Below the pieces are notes generated by a model. The model was not told where the DNA came from, did not search any database, and saw only the letters and a program-made list of their open reading frames with translations. This document shows positions 1 through 8,631 of a stretch of 64,000 nucleotides of DNA, in pieces. Each line of letters begins with the position of its first letter. The stretch's first letter is position 1. Origin of the DNA: Cryobacterium sp. PH31-AA6 (GTDB lineage: Bacteria > Actinomycetota > Actinomycetes > Actinomycetales > Microbacteriaceae); NCBI RefSeq assembly GCF_030063195.1, contig NZ_JASISS010000011.1:1-64000 (forward strand), written 5' to 3'. The position numbers and the translations under genes were made by a program.

Positions 1-89
1 GGTGCAACGCGCGCCCGCTTCCCGAACGCGGGCCGCGAGACCCGGAGGCGCCGGCGGTGCTCTCCAGCGGCGGATGCCGGCTCGTTCCC

Positions 90-1781
90 CTAGAGCCGGT
101 ACAGTCGTGCTTCCCAGGGGCCGAGGGCAGATCCGCCGCCGGGCGTCGGGTAGTTGGCGAGGACGAGCTCTGCGCCGGTCACGTCGACGGGGAGCGGGAC
201 ATCCAGACGGGTGTCCGACGCGTTCGCGACCACGAGCAGGGTTTCGTCGCCGAGGGTTCGGGTGAACGCGTAGAGCCGCTCGTGTTCCGGGTCGAGCAGG
301 GTGAAGGAGCCGAGCGCGACGACGGGGCTCTCATGGCGGAGGGCGATCAATCGCTGGTAGAACCGGAACACGCTCCGCTCCGCGGCCCGGTCGGCCGCCA
401 CGTTGATCTCGGTGTGGTTCGGGTTCACCGGGAGCCAGGGCGTGCCGGTGGTGAAGCCGGCTTGCTCCGTCCCGTCCCACTGCATCGGCGTGCGCGCGTT
501 GTCGCGGCTCATGGTCTGGACCCCCGCGAGCACGGTCCCCGGGTCAAGGTCGAACTGGTCCACGGCCTCGCGGTAGTGGTTGAGCGATTCGAGGTCGCGG
601 TAGTCGTCGATCGAGTCGAACCGCACGTTCGTCATCCCGATCTCCTCGCCCTGGTAGACGTAGGGGGTGCCGCGGTGCAGGTGCAGCACCAGCGCCCAGA
701 GCGTCGCCGACTCGTAGCGGAACTCGGTGTCGTTTCCGAACCGGGAGACGAGCCTCGGCTGATCATGGTTGTTCAGGTAGAGGCTGTTCCAGCCGGTCTC
801 GGCCAGGCCGTCCTGCCAATGCGCGAGGTTCTTCTTCAGTGCGGGCAGGCTGCGGGGGAGCACCTCGAACTTGTTCGCGCCCTGGTCGAGCCCGACGTGC
901 TCGAACTGGAAGATCATGTCGACCTCGGCGCGGCCGGGGTCGGTGAAGAGCCGGGCATCGTCGGTGTTCACACCCGGCATCTCGCCGACCGTGAGGTGCT
1001 CGCCGTCGCGCCGGGCAAAGACGGCCTCGTGCATCTCCTGCAGGAAGTCGTGGATCTGCGGGCCCATCGGGGAGCCGCCGCCGGTCGCCGGCGCCGGGCC
1101 GTCGATCAGATCGACCTGCTTGGCGATGTAGTTGATCACGTCCATCCGGAACCCGTCGACGCCCCGGTCGAGCCACCAGTTCATCATCGAATAGACCGCT
1201 TGGCGCACCTCGGGGTTCTCCCAGTTGAGATCGGGCTGCTGCTTCGCGAACAGGTGCAGGTAGTACTCACCCGTCGCCTCGTCCAGGGTCCAGGCCGGGC
1301 CGCTGAAGGCACTGCCCCAGCCGTTGGGCGGGCCTTCGTCGCCCTGGGGCTTCCGCCACCAGTACCAGTCCCGTTTCGGGTTCGAGCGTGAGGACCGCGA
1401 CTCCCGGAACCAGGCATGCTCGTCGCTGGTGTGGTTGACCACGAGGTCCATCACGATCTTGATGCCCCGCTCGTGCGCCTCGGCAACGAGCAGATCGAAC
1501 TCCGCCAGGTCGCCGAAAACGGGCTCGATCTCCCGGTAGTCGCTGATGTCGTAGCCGTTGTCGTGCTGCGGCGACGGGTACACGGGGGAGAGCCAGAGGG
1601 CATCCACCCCCAGCTCGGCAAGATATTCCAGTCGGCCGCGGATGCCGCCGAGGTCGCCGATCCCGTCGCCGTCTGAGTCCGCGAAACTGCGCGGATAGAC
1701 CTGGTAGACCACGGCGCTGGTCCACCACGGGGCTGCGCCGGGTTCGCCGGGGAGGGCGACGGTCGGGTGGGAACTGGTCAT
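90..1781 (-). CDS. GH13 alpha-glucosidase (oligo-1,6-glucosidase type)
   Basis: 563 aa cytoplasmic glycoside hydrolase of family GH13, expected to release glucose from short alpha-glucosides such as isomaltose, maltose or sucrose-type sugars. The four GH13 regions are visible: DLVVNHTS (region I), GFRMDVI with the Asp nucleophile (region II), TVGEMPG with the Glu acid/base (region III) and NNHDQPR (region IV). Length fits oligo-1,6-glucosidases. No signal peptide is seen. The ATG at 1781 is preferred over an upstream in-frame start at 1859 because GAGAGGATC precedes it and the family motif block begins soon after. It is transcribed divergently from a ROK regulator and has a strong promoter with palindromes over it, so sugar-dependent repression is the likely control. 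Exact substrate cannot be read from sequence. Confidence 0.93.
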   Translation of the reverse strand: MTSSHPTVALPGEPGAAPWWTSAVVYQVYPRSFADSDGDGIGDLGGIRGRLEYLAELGVDALWLSPVYPSPQHDNGYDISDYREIEPVFGDLAEFDLLVAEAHERGIKIVMDLVVNHTSDEHAWFRESRSSRSNPKRDWYWWRKPQGDEGPPNGWGSAFSGPAWTLDEATGEYYLHLFAKQQPDLNWENPEVRQAVYSMMNWWLDRGVDGFRMDVINYIAKQVDLIDGPAPATGGGSPMGPQIHDFLQEMHEAVFARRDGEHLTVGEMPGVNTDDARLFTDPGRAEVDMIFQFEHVGLDQGANKFEVLPRSLPALKKNLAHWQDGLAETGWNSLYLNNHDQPRLVSRFGNDTEFRYESATLWALVLHLHRGTPYVYQGEEIGMTNVRFDSIDDYRDLESLNHYREAVDQFDLDPGTVLAGVQTMSRDNARTPMQWDGTEQAGFTTGTPWLPVNPNHTEINVAADRAAERSVFRFYQRLIALRHESPVVALGSFTLLDPEHERLYAFTRTLGDETLLVVANASDTRLDVPLPVDVTGAELVLANYPTPGGGSALGPWEARLYRL

Positions 1782-1863
1782 TTGATGGATCCTCTCATCA
1801 GGCCGGAGATGCGTCGCGGGTTCGCCGGTCGAATCCGGGGTGCGCGGCCACCTTGCCATATTC

Positions 1864-1943
1864 TTTCTATCCCGAAAGTAATCGGGCTGTCAACTCCGAT
1901 GCATCGGCCAGAATTGGCCAGGCATTCGGCTGGGAGTTAGTAT
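1864..1943. promoter_or_regulatory. Divergent promoters and operator palindromes between alpha-glucosidase and ROK regulator
   Basis: Minus strand: -35 TTGACA (1893-1888), 18-nt spacer, -10 TAGAAA (1869-1864), driving the glucosidase. Inside that spacer is CCCGA-N6-TCGGG (1871-1886), and just upstream of the -35 is the perfect 12-bp palindrome CCGATGCATCGG (1896-1907). Plus strand: a weaker TTGGCC (1914-1919), 18-nt spacer, TAGTAT (1938-1943) for the ROK gene. The palindromes are natural candidates for the ROK protein; that assignment is inference. Confidence 0.6.
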
Positions 1944-2022
1944 TTTGTGTCAATATGGAAGAAATCGCCGCGGGCGATCGCCCGACCCAGTCGTGCGCCA
2001 CACGAGGACCGAGGGAGCCGCC

Positions 2023-3195
2023 ATGCCCGCAGCGACGGCGACGGATGCGACGTCCGCCGTGAGCTCGTCCGCCGTGAGCTCGTCCTCCCACGAACTCGCC
2101 AGGGCCGTGCTCATCCACGGGCCGATCGCCCGCAGCGAGCTCGGCCGGCGGCTCGGCCTTTCGCCGGCCAGTCTCACCCGGCTCAGCAAGCCATTCCTCG
2201 ATCGCGGCCTGTTCGTCGAGGCCGCCGAGGAGCACGACGGCACGGTCGGGCGTCCGGCGAGACCGCTGGACGTGCGGGTCGGTGCCGGCCGGTTCATCGG
2301 CGTGAAGCTCACCGGCGACGACGTGTTCGGCGTGCGCACCGACCTGCGTGCCACCGAACTCGCCGCAGCGCAGCGCGCCCTGGCCGGCCATTCGCTGGAC
2401 GAGGTCGTGCGTCAGGTCACCGCGGTCGTGCTCGAGCTGGACGGCCCGGAGGGGGTGACGGCGCTGGGCGTGTGCATCGGCGGCTCCGTCGTCGGCGGAA
2501 GGGTCGTGCGGCGCGCCCCCTTCCTGGGCTGGCACGACGTGGACCTGGCCGGCGCGCTCGAGGCCAGGCTTGGGCTCCCGGTCACGATAGAGAACGACGT
2601 GGTGGCGCTCACCACGGCCGAGCAATGGTTCGGTGCCGGCCGCGGCACCCCCGACTTCGCGGTGCTCACGATCGGCGTCGGCGTTGGATACGGGCTGGTC
2701 GTGAACGATCGCGTGATCGTGACTCCGGACACCGGCCTGGGTCTGGGCGGGCACATCCCGCTCGACGCCAACGGCCCGATCTGCCCGGAGGGACACCGCG
2801 GATGCTCCCGGGCCATGCTCACGAGTTCGAGCGTCTGCGGCCAGGTCGGCATCGCTCTCGGCCGGGAGGTCGACTACGACGAGGTGCTCCGGCTCGCTGC
2901 GGAGGGGAACCCGGCGGCGGCATCCGTGGTGCTCGCGACCGGACGTGCCCTCGGCCGGATGATCGCCGTGATCGCCAACATCGCCATGCTCGACACGCTC
3001 GTGCTCGCGGGCGAGGGCATCGGACTCTGGCCACTCGTCGCCGCCGAAGCCACCGCGGCCGCCCGCCGCGACCGCGACCCGGATGCCGCGCCGCTCCGGA
3101 TCGAGGTCGACGACGCGGGGGTCTCCTCCTGGGCCCGCGGCGCGGCCGCGACGGCGATCCAGGCCTCGCTCGACCGCCTGGTCCTTCCGCAGTAG
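2023..3195 (+). CDS. ROK family transcriptional regulator
   Basis: 390 aa. The N-terminal 75 residues carry a winged-helix HTH (IARSELGRRLGLSPASLTRL) and the rest is a ROK sugar-kinase-like fold, with the ATP/sugar-binding signature around GVCIGG, the ENDVVALT segment and the zinc-type motif CPEGHRGC. ROK proteins with an HTH act as sugar-responsive repressors such as XylR or NagC. The ATG at 2023 is chosen because GGGAG lies 6 nt before it and the longer reading from 1945 adds only unconserved residues. Being divergent from the GH13 glucosidase, it most likely controls that gene and possibly itself. Zinc-site cysteines are partly kept (CxxGxxGC). The inducer is unknown. Confidence 0.9.
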   Translation: MPAATATDATSAVSSSAVSSSSHELARAVLIHGPIARSELGRRLGLSPASLTRLSKPFLDRGLFVEAAEEHDGTVGRPARPLDVRVGAGRFIGVKLTGDDVFGVRTDLRATELAAAQRALAGHSLDEVVRQVTAVVLELDGPEGVTALGVCIGGSVVGGRVVRRAPFLGWHDVDLAGALEARLGLPVTIENDVVALTTAEQWFGAGRGTPDFAVLTIGVGVGYGLVVNDRVIVTPDTGLGLGGHIPLDANGPICPEGHRGCSRAMLTSSSVCGQVGIALGREVDYDEVLRLAAEGNPAAASVVLATGRALGRMIAVIANIAMLDTLVLAGEGIGLWPLVAAEATAAARRDRDPDAAPLRIEVDDAGVSSWARGAAATAIQASLDRLVLPQ

Positions 3196-3350
3196 CGGCA
3201 CGCCGGCGAACTGGCGGCGGCCCGAGGGGGGACGAGGCTCGCCCTCCGAAAGCCCTGGCCCTGTCGTGGGCCCGAGCGGCTGGAATAGGATCGGGCATGC
3301 AGCGGGCGGCGTCTGAACCTCTGTGCATGATCTGAAACGGGAGGCCGGAA

Positions 3351-4427
3351 ATGCAGTTCGGAATCTTCACGGTCGGCGATGTGACCCGCGACCCCACGAC
3401 CGGCCGCACTCCCACTGAACACGAGCGGATCACGGCGATGGCGGCGATCGCGGTCAAGGCCGAAGAGGTCGGCCTCGACGTGTTCGCGTCGGGTGAGCAT
3501 CACAACCCGCCTTTCGTGCCGAGTTCGCCGACCACCCTGCTCGGCTACATCGCGGCGAAGACCGAGCGGATCATCCTGTCGACGTCGACGACCCTGATCA
3601 CGACCAACGACCCGGTGAAGATCGCCGAGGATTTCGCGATGCTCCAGCACCTCTCCGACGGGCGAGTCGACCTCATGCTCGGGCGCGGAAACACCGGCCC
3701 GGTCTATCCCTGGTTCGGCAAGGACCTCGGCCGGGGCATCCCGCTGGCCCTGGAGAACTACGCACTGCTCCGTCGGCTGTGGCGAGAGAACGTCGTCGAC
3801 TGGAGCGGCCAGTTCCGCACCCCGCTTCAGGGATTCACCGCCACACCCCGCCCGCTGGACGGGGTGCCGCCCTTCGTCTGGCACGGCAGCATCCGCAGCC
3901 CGGAAATCGCCGAGCAGGCCGCGTTCTACGGCGACGGTTTCTTCGCAAACAACATCTTCTGGCCCAAGGAGCACTTCCAGAAGCTGATCGGCCTCTACCG
4001 GGCCCGGTTCGAGTACTACGGCCATGGCAGCGCAGACCAGGCCATCGTCGGCCTGGGCGGCCAGGTCTTCATGCGCCCGAAGTCGCAGGACGCCATCGAC
4101 GAATTCCGCCCATACTTCGACAACGCGCCGGTCTACGGCCACGGTCCGAGCCTGGAGGACTTCACCGAGCAGACCCCGCTCACCGTGGGCAGCCCGCAGC
4201 AGATCATCGACCGGTACGCCGGCATGCGTGACTTCTTCGGCGACTACCAGCGCCAGCTGTTCCTGATGGACCATGCCGGCCTGCCGCTGAAGACCGTGCT
4301 CGAGCAGCTCGACATCCTCGGCGGCGAAGTCGTCCCGGTCCTCCGCAGGGAACTGGCGAAGAACCGCCCGGCGCATGTGCCGGATGCCCCCACCCACGCC
4401 AGCCTGAAGGCCGCCACCCGCGCCTGA
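3351..4427 (+). CDS. LLM-class flavin-dependent oxidoreductase (CE1758-like)
   Basis: 358 aa luciferase-like monooxygenase of the FMN/F420-dependent TIM-barrel superfamily. The N-terminus (MQFGIFTVGDVTRDPTTGRT), the SGEHHNPPF segment and the LMLGRGNTGPVYPWF block resemble the actinobacterial CE1758 family, whose members are annotated as FMN-dependent luciferase-like monooxygenases of unknown substrate. GGGAGG precedes the ATG by 6 nt. No clear operon partner: the ROK gene ends 155 bp upstream and the next gene downstream is convergent. A cytoplasmic oxygenase is likely; the cofactor choice (FMN against F420) is not settled by the sequence. Confidence 0.88.
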   Translation: MQFGIFTVGDVTRDPTTGRTPTEHERITAMAAIAVKAEEVGLDVFASGEHHNPPFVPSSPTTLLGYIAAKTERIILSTSTTLITTNDPVKIAEDFAMLQHLSDGRVDLMLGRGNTGPVYPWFGKDLGRGIPLALENYALLRRLWRENVVDWSGQFRTPLQGFTATPRPLDGVPPFVWHGSIRSPEIAEQAAFYGDGFFANNIFWPKEHFQKLIGLYRARFEYYGHGSADQAIVGLGGQVFMRPKSQDAIDEFRPYFDNAPVYGHGPSLEDFTEQTPLTVGSPQQIIDRYAGMRDFFGDYQRQLFLMDHAGLPLKTVLEQLDILGGEVVPVLRRELAKNRPAHVPDAPTHASLKAATRA

Positions 4428-4453
4428 CCCCGGCCCATCCCAGTCTGCCTCTT

Positions 4454-4516
4454 CGCCGAGCTGTGAGTTGTGCACGCTTTCCCGCCGGGAAAGCGTGCCG
4501 ATCTCACAGTTCGGCG
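4454..4516. repeat. 63-bp palindromic element, copy 1
   Basis: Outer arms 4454-4467 and 4503-4516 pair 13 of 14; inner arms 4472-4484 and 4486-4498 (GCACGCTTTCCCG and its complement) pair perfectly around one central base; a symmetric 4x4 mismatch separates the two stems. The left half contains GCCGAGCTGTGAGTTGTGCA, repeated almost exactly at 34631 (GCCGAACTGTGAGTTGTGCA). It lies between two convergent genes. No U-run follows, so if it terminates transcription it does so without a classical intrinsic signal. Confidence 0.85.
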
Positions 4517-4551
4517 TGACGCCGGGGCAACGTGGGAGGGGATGTGACGGG

Positions 4552-4962
4552 TCAGCCGGGTTTGACGTTCAGGAGTTGAACGAGCAGCCCCGGTCCGCAA
4601 GCGGCCGTGAATGAGGCGGGGCTGACCTGCACGGTCAGCTTCTCTCCCGCGGTGAGCGCCAGCCCGGCCTCGGAATACAGTGCGAGTTCGGTGCCGTCGT
4701 CGGTCAGGAAGGCGTAGCACGGGCCGGTTCCGCCGGTCGTCACGGTGCCTGTCCGCCAGATGGTGCCCTGTAGATCCGAGGGGTCCGTGGGGGGTTTTGC
4801 CGGAGGGGTGATCGTCGGCGGTGTCGTCGACGACAGGGACGGCTCGGGCGAGCCTGTCCCGTTCAGATCGGGTCCCCCCGCGCCGCCGGCACAGCCCGCG
4901 AGCGCGAACCCGGCGAGCAGGAGGATGGCTCCTGCCCGCCGGGTTCGCGCGACGCGTGACAT
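4552..4962 (-). CDS. Small secreted lipoprotein
   Basis: 136 aa. The N-terminus has two Arg clusters, a hydrophobic stretch and the lipobox LAGC at about residues 19-22, so the mature protein should be lipid-anchored outside the membrane. A Ser/Thr/Pro-rich linker (roughly 30-60) precedes an about 75-residue domain with two Cys (GPCYAF and AACGPG) that could form a disulfide. ATG 4962 has GGAGG 6 nt upstream. It starts 23 bp after the stop of the M6 metalloprotease on the same strand, so the two are probably co-transcribed. I do not recognise the domain; a surface accessory protein is inference from the lipobox and neighbour. Confidence 0.8.
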   Translation of the reverse strand: MSRVARTRRAGAILLLAGFALAGCAGGAGGPDLNGTGSPEPSLSSTTPPTITPPAKPPTDPSDLQGTIWRTGTVTTGGTGPCYAFLTDDGTELALYSEAGLALTAGEKLTVQVSPASFTAACGPGLLVQLLNVKPG

Positions 4963-4985
4963 GACGCGTCCTCCGTCGATGGGGC

Positions 4986-7394
4986 TCAGGTTCTCGGCTG
5001 CGTGCTCGAGATCCGAATCGTCATCGACGTGCCCTTCTGCTTCGTCACCTCGATCTTCACCCCGGCATTGGCCACCTTCACACCCTGGCCGATCGCCTCG
5101 ATCCCCTCCCAGTTTTTCGTGTCGTCGAACACGGGCTGAGCGGGCAGCCCGCGGATCGTGGAGGGCTGGCTGTTGACGTTGAGCGTGAACGAGTCCGCGT
5201 TGAGCAGGCTGAACGGGGCGTCGTACAGCTGAATCCGGTTCCGCCACGGTGCCCCGCTTGCTCTGGTGAGGGGCTGAGGATGAGCGTCCACATACAGATT
5301 GCGTCCGGCTCCCGGGTGAGCGCTGACGTTGTTGTCGGACTGCGACGTGTCCCAGTAGGAGATCATCAGTCCCTGTTGGTACGCGAAGTGCTCGACGAGG
5401 TCTGGCTTCGTGTTCGCGAACCCGAAGTTGTACGGTCCCGTCTTGAGATAGCGGTCATAGCCGACGTAGGAGCGATTTCCGGCGATGTAGTAGTTGTCGT
5501 ACTCCGACGTTTCGACACCCGTCGTGCGGATGAAACCGTTCGCCGTCCACCCCGGATCGAGCGTCTCCGCCCCATCCGAGAAGAGCACCGTCGCACCAGA
5601 GCTGATGCTGATCTCGTCGATGAAGATGCCGGAGGCCAGGCTCGGATCGTTGCCCTGCGCCGCACCGTCGGTCACGTAGCTGAAACGCAGATCGACCGTC
5701 TTTCCGGCGTAGGCCGAGAGGTCGAAACTGGCGGGCTGCCAGCCGTTGCTCTGGCCGTCGATGCCGTTGCCTTCCGCCGCATTCGCGATGGTGCCGGCCA
5801 GGGCCGTCCAGCCCGATCCGTCATTGACCTCCACATAGGCGTAGTCACACGCGTCGGGACCGCAATCCTCGATGTTCCAGTTTGCCTGGAAGGCGAGGGT
5901 CGCCGCACCGGCGGGCAGCGTCACGCGTCGGGCGAGGGTCTGGCCGAGATTGTCGCCCTGGCCGCTCCACCACTCGTACGTTCCGGCAGCCGGGCTGACC
6001 AGCGTGTTCGTGACGGTCTTCTTCGGGAGCACGACGACGGCGGCCTGCGGCTGTACCGAGTTGTACTCTTCCGGGCCGAGCTGGAGGGTCTTCTTCTCGC
6101 CGGCCTGCACCACGTCGTAGTCGAGCCAGCCGAGCTGGAGTTTCTCCCATGCGCCGATGTCACCGGGCTTCTCGCCGAGCGCCTGGCCCGCCGCGCCCAG
6201 TCGACTCTGCGACATCAGGGTCCACCACTCGTTGTTGTTGCTCGGGCCGCCCGCGGTGTCGTAGTCGTCCGGGAGTCCCAGATCGTGACCGTACTCGTGG
6301 GCGAAGACACTCAGTCCTCCGTTCTCCGGCTGGATTGTGTAGTCGCCCACCCACAGGCCGGTACCGGGGATCTCGGCGCCGCCGAGCAGGTTGCCGGCCG
6401 GGCCCGTCCGTCCGGCCTGGTTGAAGTAGGCGTACCAGCGGTGGCTCCAGATGGCGTCTTCACCCTGACTGGGGTCACCGTCGGCCTGGTCGCCGCCCGA
6501 GTGCACGATCTGGAAATGGTCGATGTAGCCGTCCGGCTCGTTGAAGACGCCGTCCTGGTCGTAGTCGTAGCGATCCCACTGGTCATAGCTGGCCAACGCC
6601 GTCTTGATCTGGGCGTCGCTCTGGCCGGCGGACTTCTGGTCGGCGACCCACTGGTTGAGCCCGTCTCGGACCAGATCCCAGGTGTTGCTGCACACGTTGG
6701 AGGCGCAGGGGAAACCGTCGGAGCGGCCGTAGCGCGCCTCGTTGAAGGGCACCTTCACCCAGTCCGAAACCTGACCGTCGACGCTGTAGCGACCGGACGA
6801 TTGGGCCTCGTAGTAGGTCTTGAGCGACTCGACGCCCGCGCCCGTGCCGAAGTACAGCTTCTGGTAAGCGGCCGGGTTGTAGTCGGCCTGCCAGACGGTG
6901 CTGTTGTCGACGGCGCGGTCCGGCTGCGGGATCGCGTTGTGCAACGGACCGTTGAAGACGGTCGGGCCCGGGATGCTGGGGGCGGTGTCCTGGTCTGGGT
7001 AGGCCGGGTCGCGCTGGTCGCCGAACTCCGTCAGGATGACGAAGATCTTGTCGGTCTTCTCGCGTCCGATCTCGACGAATTTGTCCTGCTTCGTGCCATC
7101 GCGACCCTTGCCGCTGAGCTTGACGACCGTGCTTCCCCCGCTCCGGGTCGCGGTGGCCTCGCCGTTGAGGACCTGTTGAACCGCTTCCTCGCGGAGCGCG
7201 CGGCGCTTGTCCTCGGCCGGGTTGGGCAGTTCGTCGGACTGGGGTGCCCCGACGGAGGTGTCCGCCGGGGGTGCGGCCGTGGGTGGTGACGCAGCAGCGG
7301 CCAGCGGCCCTCCCACGAGGCCGGCCGCGACGAGCGCGGCTCCGGCAATGGTTGAGACGAACGTGGACATACTTCGGCTTTGCTTATGGCTCAT
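4986..7394 (-). CDS. Secreted M6 family metalloprotease (immune inhibitor A-like)
   Basis: 802 aa. A signal peptide (positively charged start, hydrophobic core, AAAA-S cleavage region around residue 35) is followed by a propeptide-like region, an M6 catalytic domain with the zinc motif HEYGHDLGLPDDYD near residue 365, and a C-terminal half with beta-sandwich, MAM/jelly-roll-like segments (FIDEISISSG, LRFSYVTDGA) typical of InhA proteases. It should act extracellularly on proteins or peptides. The ATG at 7394 is preferred to a GTG at 7421 because AAAAGGA lies 7 nt before it and it begins directly with the signal peptide. The lipoprotein gene follows by 23 bp. Substrate and a possible partnership with the lipoprotein are not shown by the sequence. 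Confidence 0.92.
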   Translation of the reverse strand: MSHKQSRSMSTFVSTIAGAALVAAGLVGGPLAAAASPPTAAPPADTSVGAPQSDELPNPAEDKRRALREEAVQQVLNGEATATRSGGSTVVKLSGKGRDGTKQDKFVEIGREKTDKIFVILTEFGDQRDPAYPDQDTAPSIPGPTVFNGPLHNAIPQPDRAVDNSTVWQADYNPAAYQKLYFGTGAGVESLKTYYEAQSSGRYSVDGQVSDWVKVPFNEARYGRSDGFPCASNVCSNTWDLVRDGLNQWVADQKSAGQSDAQIKTALASYDQWDRYDYDQDGVFNEPDGYIDHFQIVHSGGDQADGDPSQGEDAIWSHRWYAYFNQAGRTGPAGNLLGGAEIPGTGLWVGDYTIQPENGGLSVFAHEYGHDLGLPDDYDTAGGPSNNNEWWTLMSQSRLGAAGQALGEKPGDIGAWEKLQLGWLDYDVVQAGEKKTLQLGPEEYNSVQPQAAVVVLPKKTVTNTLVSPAAGTYEWWSGQGDNLGQTLARRVTLPAGAATLAFQANWNIEDCGPDACDYAYVEVNDGSGWTALAGTIANAAEGNGIDGQSNGWQPASFDLSAYAGKTVDLRFSYVTDGAAQGNDPSLASGIFIDEISISSGATVLFSDGAETLDPGWTANGFIRTTGVETSEYDNYYIAGNRSYVGYDRYLKTGPYNFGFANTKPDLVEHFAYQQGLMISYWDTSQSDNNVSAHPGAGRNLYVDAHPQPLTRASGAPWRNRIQLYDAPFSLLNADSFTLNVNSQPSTIRGLPAQPVFDDTKNWEGIEAIGQGVKVANAGVKIEVTKQKGTSMTIRISSTQPRT

Positions 7395-7653
7395 GAACTG
7401 GTCCTTTTCGTGGAGGGACACCGTGACATCATGCCGGGAAGTTGCGCAGTGGCCCCAACCTAGCGGTCTGCTCGGCCCTCAAACGGGGGCTGAAGATAAC
7501 GTTTCGATCACGCACGCCGCTGCCGACGCTCGAGGCCGGGGCAGGCTGCCGCTCCGCCGCAGTGAGGGGCTCAGATTTGGGGAGGGCCCTCCCCGCGCGG
7601 GATACTGGACGGGCGGCGCGGAACGGATGCGTCCAGCCCCGGAAGCAGACCAG

Positions 7654-8631
7654 ATGACCAGCGCGCCCCCGCAGCCCCCGACGGATGCGCGTGCGGCGTT
7701 CTTCGCGGCCCGCCCGGCCATTCCCGGCACGGTCGATCTCACGGTGCGCATCGGTACCCTCACCCTCGCCAACCCGGTCATGCCGGCCTCCGGCTGCTTC
7801 GGCCCCGCCCTCGGCCGGCTGATCCCGGTGGAGGAGCTCGGCGCCGTCGTCACCAAGACCGTCTTCGGCACGCCCCGCGGAGGCAACGCCGCCCACCGCC
7901 TGACCGAGATCCACGCCGGGATGGTCAACAGCGTCGGCATCCCCAGCCGCGGGGCCGCGGGCTACCTCACCGATCTGCACCCGCGCTACACGGAACTCGG
8001 CGTGCCCGTCATCATCAGCGTCGGCGCCCATCGCCCCGGCGAATACGCGCCCGTGATCAGCGACCTCCACGGTGCCGGCGATGCCTACGAGCTCAACGTC
8101 TCCTGCCCGAACCTGGACCGGCTGGGCACGGATATCGGTGCCGACCCCGACGCCATCCTCACCGTCGTGCGCGCCGCCCGACGGGTCACGGACAAACCGC
8201 TGATCGTCAAGCTCCCCGTCCTGGCCTCCTCGATCGCCGAGTGCGCGCTCGCCGCCCAGGAAGCCGGCGCGGATGCGGTCTGCGTGGCCAACTCGATCCC
8301 CGCACTGCCGCTTCAGCCCTACACGCGCAGCCCGGCCCTCGGCAACATCATCGGCGGGCTTTCCGGTCCGTCGATCCGCCCGATCGTGCTCCGGCTGGTC
8401 TGGCTCGCCGCCCGCGCCGTGGAAATCCCGGTGATCGCCTGCGGCGGGATCGAGACCGCCGACGACGCCCTCGACTACTTCTCGGTCGGCGCGAGGGCCG
8501 TGCAGGTGGGCACCGCGAACTTCGGCCGACCATTCGCCATGGTCGAAATCGTGCGCGCGCTGCAGCAGCGCTGTGCAGACAACGAGGCGGTCGGCATCCG
8601 TGACCTGATCGACCTCTGGAGGGTGCAATGA
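7654..8631 (+). CDS. pyrD: Dihydroorotate dehydrogenase, class 1B catalytic subunit
   Basis: 325 aa FMN TIM-barrel enzyme of pyrimidine synthesis oxidising dihydroorotate to orotate. The active-site loop YELNVSCPN (Cys151) shows the class 1 Cys base rather than the Ser of class 2, and IACGGIETADD plus GARAVQVGT form the FMN phosphate site. The next gene encodes the PyrK electron-transfer subunit, overlapping by ATGA, which fits a type 1B NAD-linked heterotetramer. ATG 7654 with GGAAG upstream is chosen; an ATG at 7627 is possible. No other pyr genes (carAB, pyrB, pyrC, pyrF) are adjacent, unlike the usual class 1B operon. Confidence 0.9.
   Translation: MTSAPPQPPTDARAAFFAARPAIPGTVDLTVRIGTLTLANPVMPASGCFGPALGRLIPVEELGAVVTKTVFGTPRGGNAAHRLTEIHAGMVNSVGIPSRGAAGYLTDLHPRYTELGVPVIISVGAHRPGEYAPVISDLHGAGDAYELNVSCPNLDRLGTDIGADPDAILTVVRAARRVTDKPLIVKLPVLASSIAECALAAQEAGADAVCVANSIPALPLQPYTRSPALGNIIGGLSGPSIRPIVLRLVWLAARAVEIPVIACGGIETADDALDYFSVGARAVQVGTANFGRPFAMVEIVRALQQRCADNEAVGIRDLIDLWRVQ

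Noticed and set aside
1-89. Partial gene at the left edge
   Set aside because: No frame shows protein-like composition; only the 3' flank of the glucosidase is seen.
57-1391. 444-aa plus-strand open frame
   Set aside because: Antisense to the glucosidase, Val/Glu/Arg-rich with no domain; typical GC-rich shadow.
5280-7289. 669-aa plus-strand open frame
   Set aside because: Antisense to the M6 protease; composition is that of an antisense shadow and no RBS is seen.
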